NCBI RefSeq assembly: GCF_003148745.1
Contig: NZ_QGGU01000010.1
Span: 130,155 to 194,154 of the forward strand
DNA: 64,000 nt
Direction of reading: 5' to 3'
Source of the DNA: Pleionea mediterranea
GTDB lineage: Bacteria; Pseudomonadota; Gammaproteobacteria; Enterobacterales; Kangiellaceae
Shown: positions 55,505 through 63,585 of the stretch, in pieces
Layout of the letters: every line of letters begins with the position of its first letter
Numbering within the stretch: the stretch's first letter is position 1
Position numbers and translations under genes: made by a program
The notes under the pieces: generated by a model
What the model saw: only the letters and a program-made list of their open reading frames with translations
What the model was told of the DNA's origin: nothing
Database searches by the model: none

Positions 55505-56055
55505 GAAAACCTCGCTTTTAATAATGCTCTGGCACGGTGTAACTGTGCTTTACAGGCGCCTTCGGATATCGCCATTTTTTCAGCAATCTCCTGATGTTTA
55601 TAACCTTCAATATCGTGCAAAACCAAAACCATTCTGGCCCTTGTGGGCAACTCGGCAATGGCTCGTTCCAAATCTCGTTTTAAATGAAGCCTCTCTGCTT
55701 CATGACCAGAATGCAAGGTGTCATAGTCTTCGCCTTCCAGCAATTGATTCTTCTTGGTACGAAAAAAACTGATGACCAGATTACTGGTGAGACGATACAA
55801 CCAGGTACCAAACTGGCTGTCGCCATGAAACTGTGAAATTTTTCGCCAGGCCATTACAAATGCCTCCTGCATCAACTCTTCAGCTAATGCTTCATTGGCC
55901 GTCATGCGCAAGCATAACGCATATACACGCTTATAAAAATATCGATAGAGATGCTCAAAAGCGCCTAACTCCCCCGCTTTTGCATCATTTACCCAGCCAT
56001 CGATGACTTTTCTGTCGCGCTGGAGTGATGTTAACTCCACTAAGTTACTGTCCAA
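55501..56055 (-). CDS. ECF-family RNA polymerase sigma factor
   Basis: The protein has region 2 (AFEHLYRYFYKRVYALCLRMTAN, EELMQEAFVMAWRKISQFHG, FGTWLYRLTSNLVISFFR) and region 4 (LERAIAELPTRARMVLVLHDIEGYKHQEIAEKMAISEGACKAQLHRAR). Start choice is uncertain: the frame is open to 56157, but that lies in the preceding gene's terminator. No ATG occurs before region 2, so a TTG at 56055 (GGGA five bases upstream) or GTG at 56040 is likely. It heads the operon with the anti-sigma and DUF4097 genes and probably activates its own promoter. Confidence 0.85.
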   Translation of the reverse strand: MDSNLVELTSLQRDRKVIDGWVNDAKAGELGAFEHLYRYFYKRVYALCLRMTANEALAEELMQEAFVMAWRKISQFHGDSQFGTWLYRLTSNLVISFFRTKKNQLLEGEDYDTLHSGHEAERLHLKRDLERAIAELPTRARMVLVLHDIEGYKHQEIAEKMAISEGACKAQLHRARALLKARFS

Positions 56056-56154
56056 ACGTAATCCCGTTTTTGTTGCTTTTACTGTTTGACGAGGCAAATC
56101 CAGATAAGGTTTAAAGTATAGCGAACAACCATCTAAGTATATCGGTTGAACATA

Positions 56155-56183
56155 CAAAAAAGCCGCAAATAAATGCGGCTTTA
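56155..56183 (-). terminator. Terminator of the DUF2333 gene
   Basis: AAAGCCGCATTTATTTGCGGCTTTTTT on the minus strand: seven-base stem and T-run, ending the upstream DUF2333 transcript just before the sigma-factor gene. Confidence 0.88.
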
Positions 56184-56228
56184 GTAAATCAACCCTTTAA
56201 CAGGTTAAATAAAAAGATAAATAACTCA

Positions 56229-57248
56229 TTAACCCTGCTTTAATAACTCCCTAAGATCGATAATAGCTGCATTGGCACGGGACACATAAGATGCCATCAC
56301 TAACGAGTGATTGGCTAGAAAGCCAAAGCCATCACCGTTTAGAACCATAGGTGTCCAGATTGACGTTTGCGTACTTTCCAGCTCACGAATAATCTGTCGT
56401 AAACTAACGGTGGCATTTTTCTTCGCCAATACATTCGCAAAGTCCACTTCTATGGCTTTTAATAAATGAATCAAAGCCCAGCAAGCCCCTCTGGTTTCAT
56501 AAAAGTTATCATCAATTAACAACCAGGGCGTTTTAACCATCACTTGATCCTGTGTGGCTGTCGATTGCTCAGCTGCCGTATCGCCTGCTAAATCGGTATT
56601 CAATCGCTCCTGACCAACACTGGCGGTTAGACGCTGGGACAAACTACCCAGTCGCTTTTCAACCACTTCCAGCCATACTCGCAAATTGTCGGCGCGGGCG
56701 TAAAACTGGGCACCACTGTTTTGACTGTCTTTCAAATTATCTCGATAGGCTGTTAGCTGCTCGACACCACTGGCGTAAGAAGCTTCGGCTTCAGGCCAGA
56801 TCCAGGAAAGCCGGTCTATGTTAAATAATGGCTCGGCTTCTTTTAAATTAACATTTTCCAGCGATTGCGATTGGCTACGACTGATGTGATTGCGCAGGGT
56901 ATTCGCCATATCACGCACCTGAACCAGAGCACCGTATTCCCAGGCAGGCATATTGTCCATAAACAAGCTTGGCGGGATAATATCGTTACTCAAAAATCCG
57001 CCCTGTTTATTTAATAGCGTATCGACGATGCGAATGGTGGTGTTAACCGTTGTATAGCCCACCACAAATTCTTTGTTGTCGGCTGATTTTGTCGACTGCT
57101 CAGATTGAACATTGAACATATCCGGCTCAATGCTCCAATAAACCGTAACCCCATATAAAATAACAAATAATGCCACCAGACCAATGATGATCAATTTTAT
57201 CGGGTTAAAAAAAGCGTTCTCTCGCGATGCTTTTACTTGTTCGTTCAT
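56229..57248 (-). CDS. DUF2333 family inner-membrane protein
   Basis: The 339-residue protein has one membrane helix (about residues 17-37, KLIIIGLVALFVILYGVTVYW) and a periplasmic domain with VNTTIRIVDTLLNKQGGFLSNDIIPPSLFMDNMPAWEYGAL, typical of DUF2333. Later DNLRVWLEVVEKRLGSLSQRL and DNFYETRGACWALIHLLKAI are also conserved-looking. No function is established. It is found in many gammaproteobacteria and sits here after a copper-chaperone gene on the same strand, with 47 bp between. Confidence 0.85.
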   Translation of the reverse strand: MNEQVKASRENAFFNPIKLIIIGLVALFVILYGVTVYWSIEPDMFNVQSEQSTKSADNKEFVVGYTTVNTTIRIVDTLLNKQGGFLSNDIIPPSLFMDNMPAWEYGALVQVRDMANTLRNHISRSQSQSLENVNLKEAEPLFNIDRLSWIWPEAEASYASGVEQLTAYRDNLKDSQNSGAQFYARADNLRVWLEVVEKRLGSLSQRLTASVGQERLNTDLAGDTAAEQSTATQDQVMVKTPWLLIDDNFYETRGACWALIHLLKAIEVDFANVLAKKNATVSLRQIIRELESTQTSIWTPMVLNGDGFGFLANHSLVMASYVSRANAAIIDLRELLKQG

Positions 57249-57295
57249 GCTGTCTCCATAGATGACGTTTTAGCTGCGGTCTTATTTCTGCTAAG

Positions 57296-57787
57296 TTATT
57301 CCGCGGACTTAACGGGAACAGTAAATTTCTGTTTACTGCCATCGCTAAAATGAAGTACACCGTTTACAACCTGTTGCTCTGAAACAGGATGATTAAGCCC
57401 CATCAACATAACATGAAGGCCGCCGGGGTTAAATTCAACCGTTTGCTTGGGGGCAAGTGTAATGCTTGACTGATGCTTCATGGAGCTCACCCCTTCTTGC
57501 TCCACCGTTTGATGCATCATGCTGTGTTTGGCAATATCCAGAGTAACCTCTAGTAACTCAACGGCTGTTGAGGAATGATTGGTTAATGTCATGTACATGG
57601 CGGTTGAACGCTGTACTGGCAACACACTTCTTACCCAGGCATTTTCAATCTTAAGAATCTCGGTGTCTTGTTTACTGTCTTGCTTATTTTCTAGATTAGA
57701 GTCTTGTTTAGACTCTGCCTCCGAAGCGCTTAGTTGAGTAAACCCCATAGTTAAAATAAGAAGTATTGAAAAAGTAACTATCTTCAT
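57296..57787 (-). CDS. Periplasmic copper chaperone PCu(A)C
   Basis: The 163-residue protein has a signal peptide (VTFSILLILTMGFTQLSA) and a PCu(A)C domain (about 45-160): AWVRSVLPVQRSTAMYMTL, KHSMMHQTVEQEGVSSMKH and GGLHVMLMGL. The His/Met residues form the H(M)X10MX21HXM-type copper site. Such proteins deliver Cu(I) to cytochrome oxidase CuA or CuB. A polar spacer after the signal peptide repeats NKQDSKQD-like units. Confidence 0.92.
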   Translation of the reverse strand: MKIVTFSILLILTMGFTQLSASEAESKQDSNLENKQDSKQDTEILKIENAWVRSVLPVQRSTAMYMTLTNHSSTAVELLEVTLDIAKHSMMHQTVEQEGVSSMKHQSSITLAPKQTVEFNPGGLHVMLMGLNHPVSEQQVVNGVLHFSDGSKQKFTVPVKSAE

Positions 57788-57943
57788 CGTCAGTATCTTT
57801 AGGCCTATTTAAGAGTGGCTTAAGGATACTGCTTGTGCCACAAAAAATCATCATCACCGTTCGCAATTTATCAATCTGCTAACTTAACTAACGCAAGTTA
57901 TCTTTCGACGTTATATCAAACGGTTAAGCGACAAAACCCAAGT

Positions 57944-58168
57944 TTAGAGTTTATCGGTCAAAACAGTCGTTAAAAAATAAGCCACCAATGTAGGTGCGGT
58001 AAAGAAAATGGCACTGATTACAAAGGCTACCCTCACCACGACTACATCCCAACCAAAGTAATCGGCGACACCGCCACAAACACCAAACAGTTTACTTCTG
58101 ATGCGGGAACGGTAAAAACGACGTTTCGGTCGATGACTCTTGTGCTTATCATAAAAACTATAGTTCAT
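57944..58168 (-). CDS. pspC: PspC-domain protein
   Basis: The 74-residue protein has a basic N-terminus (KSHRPKRRFYRSRIRSK), the PspC core LFGVCGGVADYFGWDVVVVRVAF and a hydrophobic C-terminus. In E. coli PspC is an inner-membrane sensor acting with PspB. Here pspB is absent, and an inverted repeat lies between pspA and pspC. Confidence 0.88.
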   Translation of the reverse strand: MNYSFYDKHKSHRPKRRFYRSRIRSKLFGVCGGVADYFGWDVVVVRVAFVISAIFFTAPTLVAYFLTTVLTDKL

Positions 58169-58201
58169 ACATCACCTCTAAGCAGACTTATTATGCGCGA
58201 C

Positions 58202-58248
58202 CTTTAGCAGGCACAATGGCTGAAAAATAAAACCTCGGCCTGCTAAAG
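58202..58248 (-). repeat. Inverted repeat between pspA and pspC
   Basis: CTTTAGCAGGC (58202-58212) and GCCTGCTAAAG (58238-58248) form a perfect 11-bp stem with a 25-nt loop in the transcript. No T-run follows, so it may act in RNA processing or partial attenuation rather than as a terminator. Confidence 0.7.
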
Positions 58249-58264
58249 AAAGCTTTGCAGCCCT

Positions 58265-58927
58265 TTATTGTTTAGCGACTTTTTGCTTTAGCGCTTTTAA
58301 TTCATTTTCAATGTGTTCTGAAACCACCAGATCATCAATTTGATGCTTTAAACTGACATTTTGCCCCAGAGACATAGCCTCCACTTCCGCTTCCATTTGA
58401 TCGATTTTTCGTTCGAACATCTCAAACTTTTCAAAGGCAGAGTTTAGATTAGGGCGATTGACCTGTTGCTTAACCTGCTTCTGCTGACAAAGGGTTTGTT
58501 GCCTTAATAGCATGGTGTCACGTCGTGCCACTGCTTCATTTAACTTACTCTGTAAACGGGAAACATCAAATTCCAGTTTTTCCAAAGCCCCTTCCAATTC
58601 TTTCATTTCCTGCTTCTGAACATTAAAAACCTGCTCCAGACGATTTTTTTCCTGCAAGGCTGCAGTGGCCAGGTCATCACGTTCCTTGCTAACGGCCAGT
58701 TCAGCTTTTTCCTGCCAGCAAGCAATATCCTTCTCAATGGAGGCCATTTTTCGTGACAGTTCTTTTTTATCGGCAATAGTTCTTGCTGAAGCACTTCTTA
58801 CTTCAATTAATGTTTGTTCCATTTCCTGAATGATCAATCGAACCAGTTTTTCTGGATCTTCTGCTTTATCAAGTAACGAATTAATGTTGCTGTTGATAAT
58901 GTCTGATAATCGGCCAAAAACTCCCAT
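58265..58927 (-). CDS. pspA: Phage shock protein A (PspA/IM30 family)
   Basis: The 220-residue, nearly all-helical protein starts with MGVFGRLSDIINSNINSLLDKAEDPEKLVRLIIQEM, the PspA signature, followed by long coiled-coil stretches rich in Gln/Glu/Lys. PspA is an ESCRT-III-like protein that binds the inner membrane and maintains proton-motive force. pspF is not in the window. Two palindromic sites lie upstream. Confidence 0.96.
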   Translation of the reverse strand: MGVFGRLSDIINSNINSLLDKAEDPEKLVRLIIQEMEQTLIEVRSASARTIADKKELSRKMASIEKDIACWQEKAELAVSKERDDLATAALQEKNRLEQVFNVQKQEMKELEGALEKLEFDVSRLQSKLNEAVARRDTMLLRQQTLCQQKQVKQQVNRPNLNSAFEKFEMFERKIDQMEAEVEAMSLGQNVSLKHQIDDLVVSEHIENELKALKQKVAKQ

Positions 58928-58990
58928 GGGCTTATTCCTCTCTTTAAATTACATTCAACGAATTCTAAAAAATCACTAAGCATAATTTTT

Positions 58991-59024
58991 CACAATCTGT
59001 GCTAAACATCTTTCACATTCTGTG
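58991..59024 (-). promoter_or_regulatory. Two CACAnnnTGTG palindromes upstream of pspA
   Basis: On the minus strand the pair GGCACAGAATGTGAAAG and AGCACAGATTGTGAAAA occur 23 bp apart (CACAnnnTGTG at 59014-59024 and 58991-59001). Spacing of about two helical turns suggests a dimeric regulator. No sigma-54 GG-N10-GC pair was found. The rest of 58928-59238 is AT-rich without a gene. Confidence 0.55.
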
Positions 59025-59238
59025 CCAAACTCTTAAGAATCTAATTTAGATCATATTTTTCAATAAGTTAAAGGCTTAGAAGCTCGTGTATGAGTTAATT
59101 TCTGTGAAAAAGAACAAGGTGGAATTTAGGATATTTAACCAATTAATGGTTTGATTTGCCGACCGTATAGAAAACGCTATGAATGAATAAAATGCCAAAA
59201 GATGGAACAAGATAGAATGACTCGGCCTCTACTAGACC

Positions 59239-60213
59239 TCAGTTACTCATCGCTGGGCTCATGGCTTTTAGTGCATCAAGCAAGACCTGACTGGAAGCTT
59301 CTGGTTTGTTGGCATTTTCACTGATGTATCGACGCCATAACCGACCACCCGGCTGGGCATGAAACATACCCAGTAAATGGCGTGATACCTGATTTAGCTT
59401 GCCGCCATTGGCCAGATGACGATCGATATAGGGCAACATAGCCATGACCACGGACTCACGATCCACGGGCGCCCGTTGATCGCCATAGAACATTTGATCC
59501 ACCTGAGACAGGATAAAGGGGTTTTGATAGGCTTCTCGACCGATCATCACGCCATCCACATACTGCAAATGATCCTGAGCCTGTTGCAGGGAAACTACAC
59601 CGCCATTGATAATGATCTCTAACTCAGGAAAATCCTGCTTAATTTGATACACGCGATCATAATGCAAGGGCGGAATTTCTCGATTCTGTTTGGGACTTAA
59701 GCCACTAAGCCAGGCTTTTCTTGCATGAATAATAAAGGTTTTGCACCCCGCCGTGGCAACCGTATCAATAAATCGGGTTAAATGCTCATAACTGTCTAAA
59801 TCATCGACACCGGTTCGGCACTTTACCGTGACAGGTACCTTCACTGCCTGTTGCATTTTATTGATACAGGCGGCGACTAATTCAGGTTCTGCCATCAGGC
59901 AAGCACCTATTTTGCCTCGCTGGACTCTGTCACTCGGGCAGCCTACATTAAGATTGATTTCATCATAACCGAACTGCTCACTGATTCGGGAGGCTTCAGC
60001 GAGCTCATCGGGATCGCCACCGCCCAGTTGCACGGCCAAGGGATGCTCAGCTTTATGAAAGCCCAGCAGCATATCCCGGTTGCCATGGATCACGGCGCCG
60101 GTTGTCACCATTTCCGTATAAAGCACCGTATGATGTGAAATCAGTCGTAGAAAGTAGCGATCATGACGATCAGTCCAGTCCATCATAGGTGCAACGCTTA
60201 TGGTTCTATTCAT
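59239..60213 (-). CDS. dusA: tRNA-dihydrouridine synthase A
   Basis: The 324-residue FMN enzyme starts with ISVAPMMDWTDRHDRYFLRLI, has LQLGGGDPDELAEAS-like sequence, NLNVGCPSDRVQRGKIGACLM with the catalytic Cys, KCRTGVDD and INGGVVSLQQAQ. It reduces uridine 20/20a in tRNA D-loops. GRLWRRYISENAN matches the C-terminal recruitment domain. It is divergent from a receiver-domain gene. Confidence 0.97.
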   Translation of the reverse strand: MNRTISVAPMMDWTDRHDRYFLRLISHHTVLYTEMVTTGAVIHGNRDMLLGFHKAEHPLAVQLGGGDPDELAEASRISEQFGYDEINLNVGCPSDRVQRGKIGACLMAEPELVAACINKMQQAVKVPVTVKCRTGVDDLDSYEHLTRFIDTVATAGCKTFIIHARKAWLSGLSPKQNREIPPLHYDRVYQIKQDFPELEIIINGGVVSLQQAQDHLQYVDGVMIGREAYQNPFILSQVDQMFYGDQRAPVDRESVVMAMLPYIDRHLANGGKLNQVSRHLLGMFHAQPGGRLWRRYISENANKPEASSQVLLDALKAMSPAMSN

Positions 60214-60353
60214 TCCCGCCCTTAAAATTTCGCTTAAACTCTACTTAGAGCTTATCTTAAGCCCACTCAGTTCATTCAGCTGTTGTGGGTGTTAACATTG
60301 AATTCGCGCCGAATTGTACTAAATTTATAGAAAGCGTAAATAGAAAAATAAAT

Positions 60354-60782
60354 ATGCAGCAGACACCTTTTCGTATCGCAACTATTCAAGATGACTCAGA
60401 AGACAATCGATTGTTGGCTCGTATATTCGCCCGTGACGAATTTGATGTCAGCAGTTTTGAAACGCCACGAGAGCTGATTCAGTATATGAGGATCCAGCCT
60501 GTTCCTCATTGTGTGATTACGGATTTAACCATTAAAAAGTCTTCTGGTGTTGAGCTTATTGAAAAAATTCGTCACAACACGCGCTGGAAAGATGTACCCA
60601 TATTAGTGCTGGCAAAATCCGTCAGTAAACAAGAGTTAATCGAATTAAATCGACTTAAAATAAACAGTTACATCGTAAAGCCTTATCAGCCTCCTCGGTT
60701 ATTTTCTGATGTGCTAAAGCTGCTGGGCCTTGAAGTTGTCACTGAAAAAAAAGCGGTAAAACGCAAAGTTCTGAAACATTAA
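60354..60782 (+). CDS. Stand-alone receiver-domain protein (atypical response regulator)
   Basis: The 142-residue product is one CheY-like domain: RIATIQDDSEDN (acidic pocket), VITDLTIKKSSG (phosphoacceptor Asp about residue 57) and SYIVKPYQPPRLF (conserved Lys-Pro). The position usually held by a Thr/Ser switch (ILVLAKS) is Ala, so the phosphorylation switch may be altered. There is no output domain and no kinase gene adjacent. The start at 60354 fits the domain; neither it nor the in-frame GTG at 60285 has a good ribosome site. Confidence 0.8.
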   Translation: MQQTPFRIATIQDDSEDNRLLARIFARDEFDVSSFETPRELIQYMRIQPVPHCVITDLTIKKSSGVELIEKIRHNTRWKDVPILVLAKSVSKQELIELNRLKINSYIVKPYQPPRLFSDVLKLLGLEVVTEKKAVKRKVLKH

Positions 60783-61010
60783 AGTTTGAGCTAAACTGGC
60801 CGATAACGTGACTAGTAACACAATGTTGACCTTTCTGCTCATACACGAGCAAGCTACAGTACGCTTTCAATGCGTGTTATTAACGTAGCTATTCACTTCA
60901 GGACGTTTTGGTCGTATTGTCTTGTTATCAACCAAGACTCTGCAAAACGGCGACATGATGTTAACGCTTTGCGGAAGATTTTTTGATTGCTATACCCTAG
61001 GAGCTAACAC

Positions 61011-61415
61011 ATGAAAAAAGTTTTAATCGCAACTTTATCGACCGGCCTTCTGCTAAGCAGCTATTCTGCGCCGGTAAAAGCTAATGATGATTTGCTTCGA
61101 CTGGCTATCAGCCTATGTGACTTTGCAAAAACCGATGATAGAACATCGATGCGCCGAAAACTTAGAGCCGCCGGAATGCGATTACGCGCTATTTATCCAG
61201 CGATAAAGTGCGGTAGCGACGGCAGCTTATTACGAGTTGCAACAGTTAACAATGCCATGGGCGCGGCTAAATTTCTAGCTGCAAAGGCAGGTTCTGATGC
61301 CATTACTGAGCCAGGTCACGACGGCCAAAATATCGTTAAATGGGCCGAAGGATTAGTGGCCAGTGGCGATGCATCAAAGCAGCCTTTTGTTGAATTATTC
61401 AAATCAAAAATGTAA
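61011..61415 (+). CDS. Small exported protein (possibly DUF3718)
   Basis: A signal peptide (VLIATLSTGLLLSSYSAPVKA) precedes a 110-residue helical domain: LRLAISLCDFAKTDDRTSMRRKLRAAGMRLRAIYPAIKCGSDGSLLRVATVNNA. Two Cys residues could form a disulfide. It resembles the small DUF3718 family by pattern, but I am not certain. TAGGAG lies upstream of the ATG. It is monocistronic and followed by a strong terminator. Function unknown. Confidence 0.65.
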   Translation: MKKVLIATLSTGLLLSSYSAPVKANDDLLRLAISLCDFAKTDDRTSMRRKLRAAGMRLRAIYPAIKCGSDGSLLRVATVNNAMGAAKFLAAKAGSDAITEPGHDGQNIVKWAEGLVASGDASKQPFVELFKSKM

Positions 61416-61513
61416 CCGGGTAATCGGTGAGTTAGCTCCTCTCGATACATTGAAGGCGCGGCTCAAGATGAGCCGCTAACCTTCTCTTAAAAACAAGTGC
61501 TAACTTTCCTTTC

Positions 61514-61550
61514 GATCAAAAAAGCCCTTTTAAAAAGGGCTTTTTTGATC
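61514..61550. terminator. Bidirectional terminator between the exported protein and the MCP
   Basis: GATCAAAAAAGCCCTTTT / AAAAGGGCTTTTTTGATC is almost a perfect palindrome, with A and T runs on each side, between two convergent genes. Confidence 0.92.
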
Positions 61551-61584
61551 GTTCATATTTCTAATAAGAACCTGAAGTTTCACA

Positions 61585-63585
61585 TCAAATCTTAAATTGT
61601 GACACCATCTGTTTGAGTTCTGCTGCCAGCTTTGCCAATTGCTGACTGGCATCGAGACTTTCATTTGACCCCTGTGCCGTTTGATCGGCCAGTGATGATA
61701 TGGTGGTAATATTTTCGTGCATTTCATTGGTTACTGCACTTTGCTCTTCTGCAGAGCTGGCAATGTGTGTACTCATATCATTGATGACCCCTACTGCACG
61801 AGTAATCGACTCCAATGCTTTGCCGGCTTTTGCTGTTTGATCAACACTGACCCTAGCTTCATCCTGACTTTTTTCCATGACGGTAACGGCGTCTTTTGTT
61901 CCATTTTGCAATCGCTCGATCATGCCCTGAATTTCAGAGGTGGATTCTTGAGTTTTACTTGCCAGTGTTCGTACTTCATCGGCCACTACGGCAAATCCTC
62001 GACCTTGCTCGCCAGCCCTTGCGGCTTCGATCGCTGCGTTAAGTGCAAGTAAGTTGGTTTGATCAGCGATACCCCGAATAACATCAAGTACTGAGCCAAT
62101 GTTGTCGCTGTACTCGTTTAATTTGTATATCACACCTGAAGCGCTTTCTATTTCGCTTGCCAGACTATTAATGGTCGCTATATTTTGACGAACAATTTCC
62201 TGACCAGTTTGCGTTTCTGCGTTTGCTCCTTGCACTTCCTGTAAGGTGCTATTGGCGCTATTGGCCACTTCATTAACGGTTGCTGTCATCTCGGCCATAG
62301 CAGTTGCAACTAATTCAGTTTGCTCTCGTTGACTATTAATCGATTGATGACCTTCGCGAGCTATATTCTCAGTTTGCTCTGCACTGGCTGCCAGTTGTTC
62401 TGAACTGCTGGCAATGGATCCCAGGATTTGCCGAAGTTTTGCCACCAGATTATTGACACTATCACCCAGGGAACCGAGTTCATCTTGACGTTCTACATTA
62501 ATCGAACGTGTTAAATCCCCATCGGCCACATTTCCGATCACTTCAACAACCTGATTGAGCGGCTTTCGAATACTGCCTATCACCAAAAATGAAATTAAAA
62601 CAGCCGCCGCAATGGCAACCAGTGCAATCACAATAATAATTGACTGACTGCTGGTTACTTGATCAATCGCCTGCTCTTTTGACTGCTCGGCAAATTGTTT
62701 CACTTCCTGCACCACAACACGCAATTGTTTAATGGCATCACTCAAGTGTTTTTCCGCATCAAGAAGAGTACTCAACGATTTGCTTGCTGCATTTAGTTGA
62801 TTGGTGTACATCGATAACACGCCATCATTGCCAAGCGCTAAATCTTCGTACTTATTTAATGCGGCTCCCACCTGAGAGTAATAATCGGAGTTACTGGCAC
62901 TGGAACCAGCCAGCTCACTGAATTTTTCTTTGGCTGACGCAACGATTGCGCGCATATCTTTTTTCACAATATTGATGGTTTCTGTATCTTCCAGATTTAA
63001 CGCATCGGTAGTACTTATGGTTCCTTCACGAGCCAGGTTACCAATTGAGCGAATCACCTGAGCATCGTCGGGCGATGACACATCTTCACCCAGATCATAA
63101 ATTAGGCTATCAAGCTCATCCGCTATATCTTCGAAGTTCATTCGCTGATCTTGAATTCGTTTCGCAAGTTCCAACTCAAGTTGATGAGATGAAAAAACAG
63201 TGGGGATATCTGCAAAATAAACATCGACTTTCTGTTTCGCCTGAGCAAAAGTTTTCAATAACTTGGGGTGACCACTCGCCAAACGTTGCATTTGATTTTT
63301 TTGCTTTTCATAGTTTGCTTGCAAGGCAGTAAATTGCCCTTCCATTGTTTGCAGCTCAGCTATTTTGTTAGATTTTTGATGTCTATTTACACGGTCGTTG
63401 GCTTCAAGCAAGGTTGAAATAAGTTCACCGCTGGTTTGCAACATAGGCGTTGCTTCATCCACAACACCTTCGAGATTTTTATTAATGCTATTCACACCGG
63501 TTAAACTGACAATACTGGTAATCAATAACAGCAATACGACTACGCCAAAACCACCGGCAATTCGTGCAGATACAGTTAAATTCAT
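61585..63585 (-). CDS. Methyl-accepting chemotaxis protein
   Basis: The 666-residue protein (start at 63585, AGGG upstream, rather than an in-frame TTG at 63609) has a first membrane helix (about 10-30), a roughly 280-residue helical periplasmic sensor (two four-helix bundles, resembling HBM domains), a second helix (about 318-338, IIIVIALVAIAAAVLISFLVI), a HAMP domain and a signalling domain with the hairpin GIADQTNLLALNAAIEAARAGEQGRGFAVVADEVRTLA. Ligand is unknown. The C-terminus lacks a CheR-binding pentapeptide (ends MVSQFKI). No other chemotaxis gene is nearby. Confidence 0.93.
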   Translation of the reverse strand: MNLTVSARIAGGFGVVVLLLLITSIVSLTGVNSINKNLEGVVDEATPMLQTSGELISTLLEANDRVNRHQKSNKIAELQTMEGQFTALQANYEKQKNQMQRLASGHPKLLKTFAQAKQKVDVYFADIPTVFSSHQLELELAKRIQDQRMNFEDIADELDSLIYDLGEDVSSPDDAQVIRSIGNLAREGTISTTDALNLEDTETINIVKKDMRAIVASAKEKFSELAGSSASNSDYYSQVGAALNKYEDLALGNDGVLSMYTNQLNAASKSLSTLLDAEKHLSDAIKQLRVVVQEVKQFAEQSKEQAIDQVTSSQSIIIVIALVAIAAAVLISFLVIGSIRKPLNQVVEVIGNVADGDLTRSINVERQDELGSLGDSVNNLVAKLRQILGSIASSSEQLAASAEQTENIAREGHQSINSQREQTELVATAMAEMTATVNEVANSANSTLQEVQGANAETQTGQEIVRQNIATINSLASEIESASGVIYKLNEYSDNIGSVLDVIRGIADQTNLLALNAAIEAARAGEQGRGFAVVADEVRTLASKTQESTSEIQGMIERLQNGTKDAVTVMEKSQDEARVSVDQTAKAGKALESITRAVGVINDMSTHIASSAEEQSAVTNEMHENITTISSLADQTAQGSNESLDASQQLAKLAAELKQMVSQFKI

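Noticed and set aside
58928..59238. Sigma-54 promoter for pspA
   Set aside because: TGGCAC is present at about 59021-59026 (minus strand), but no GC lies at the required 10-bp spacing from GG, so the match is not acceptable.
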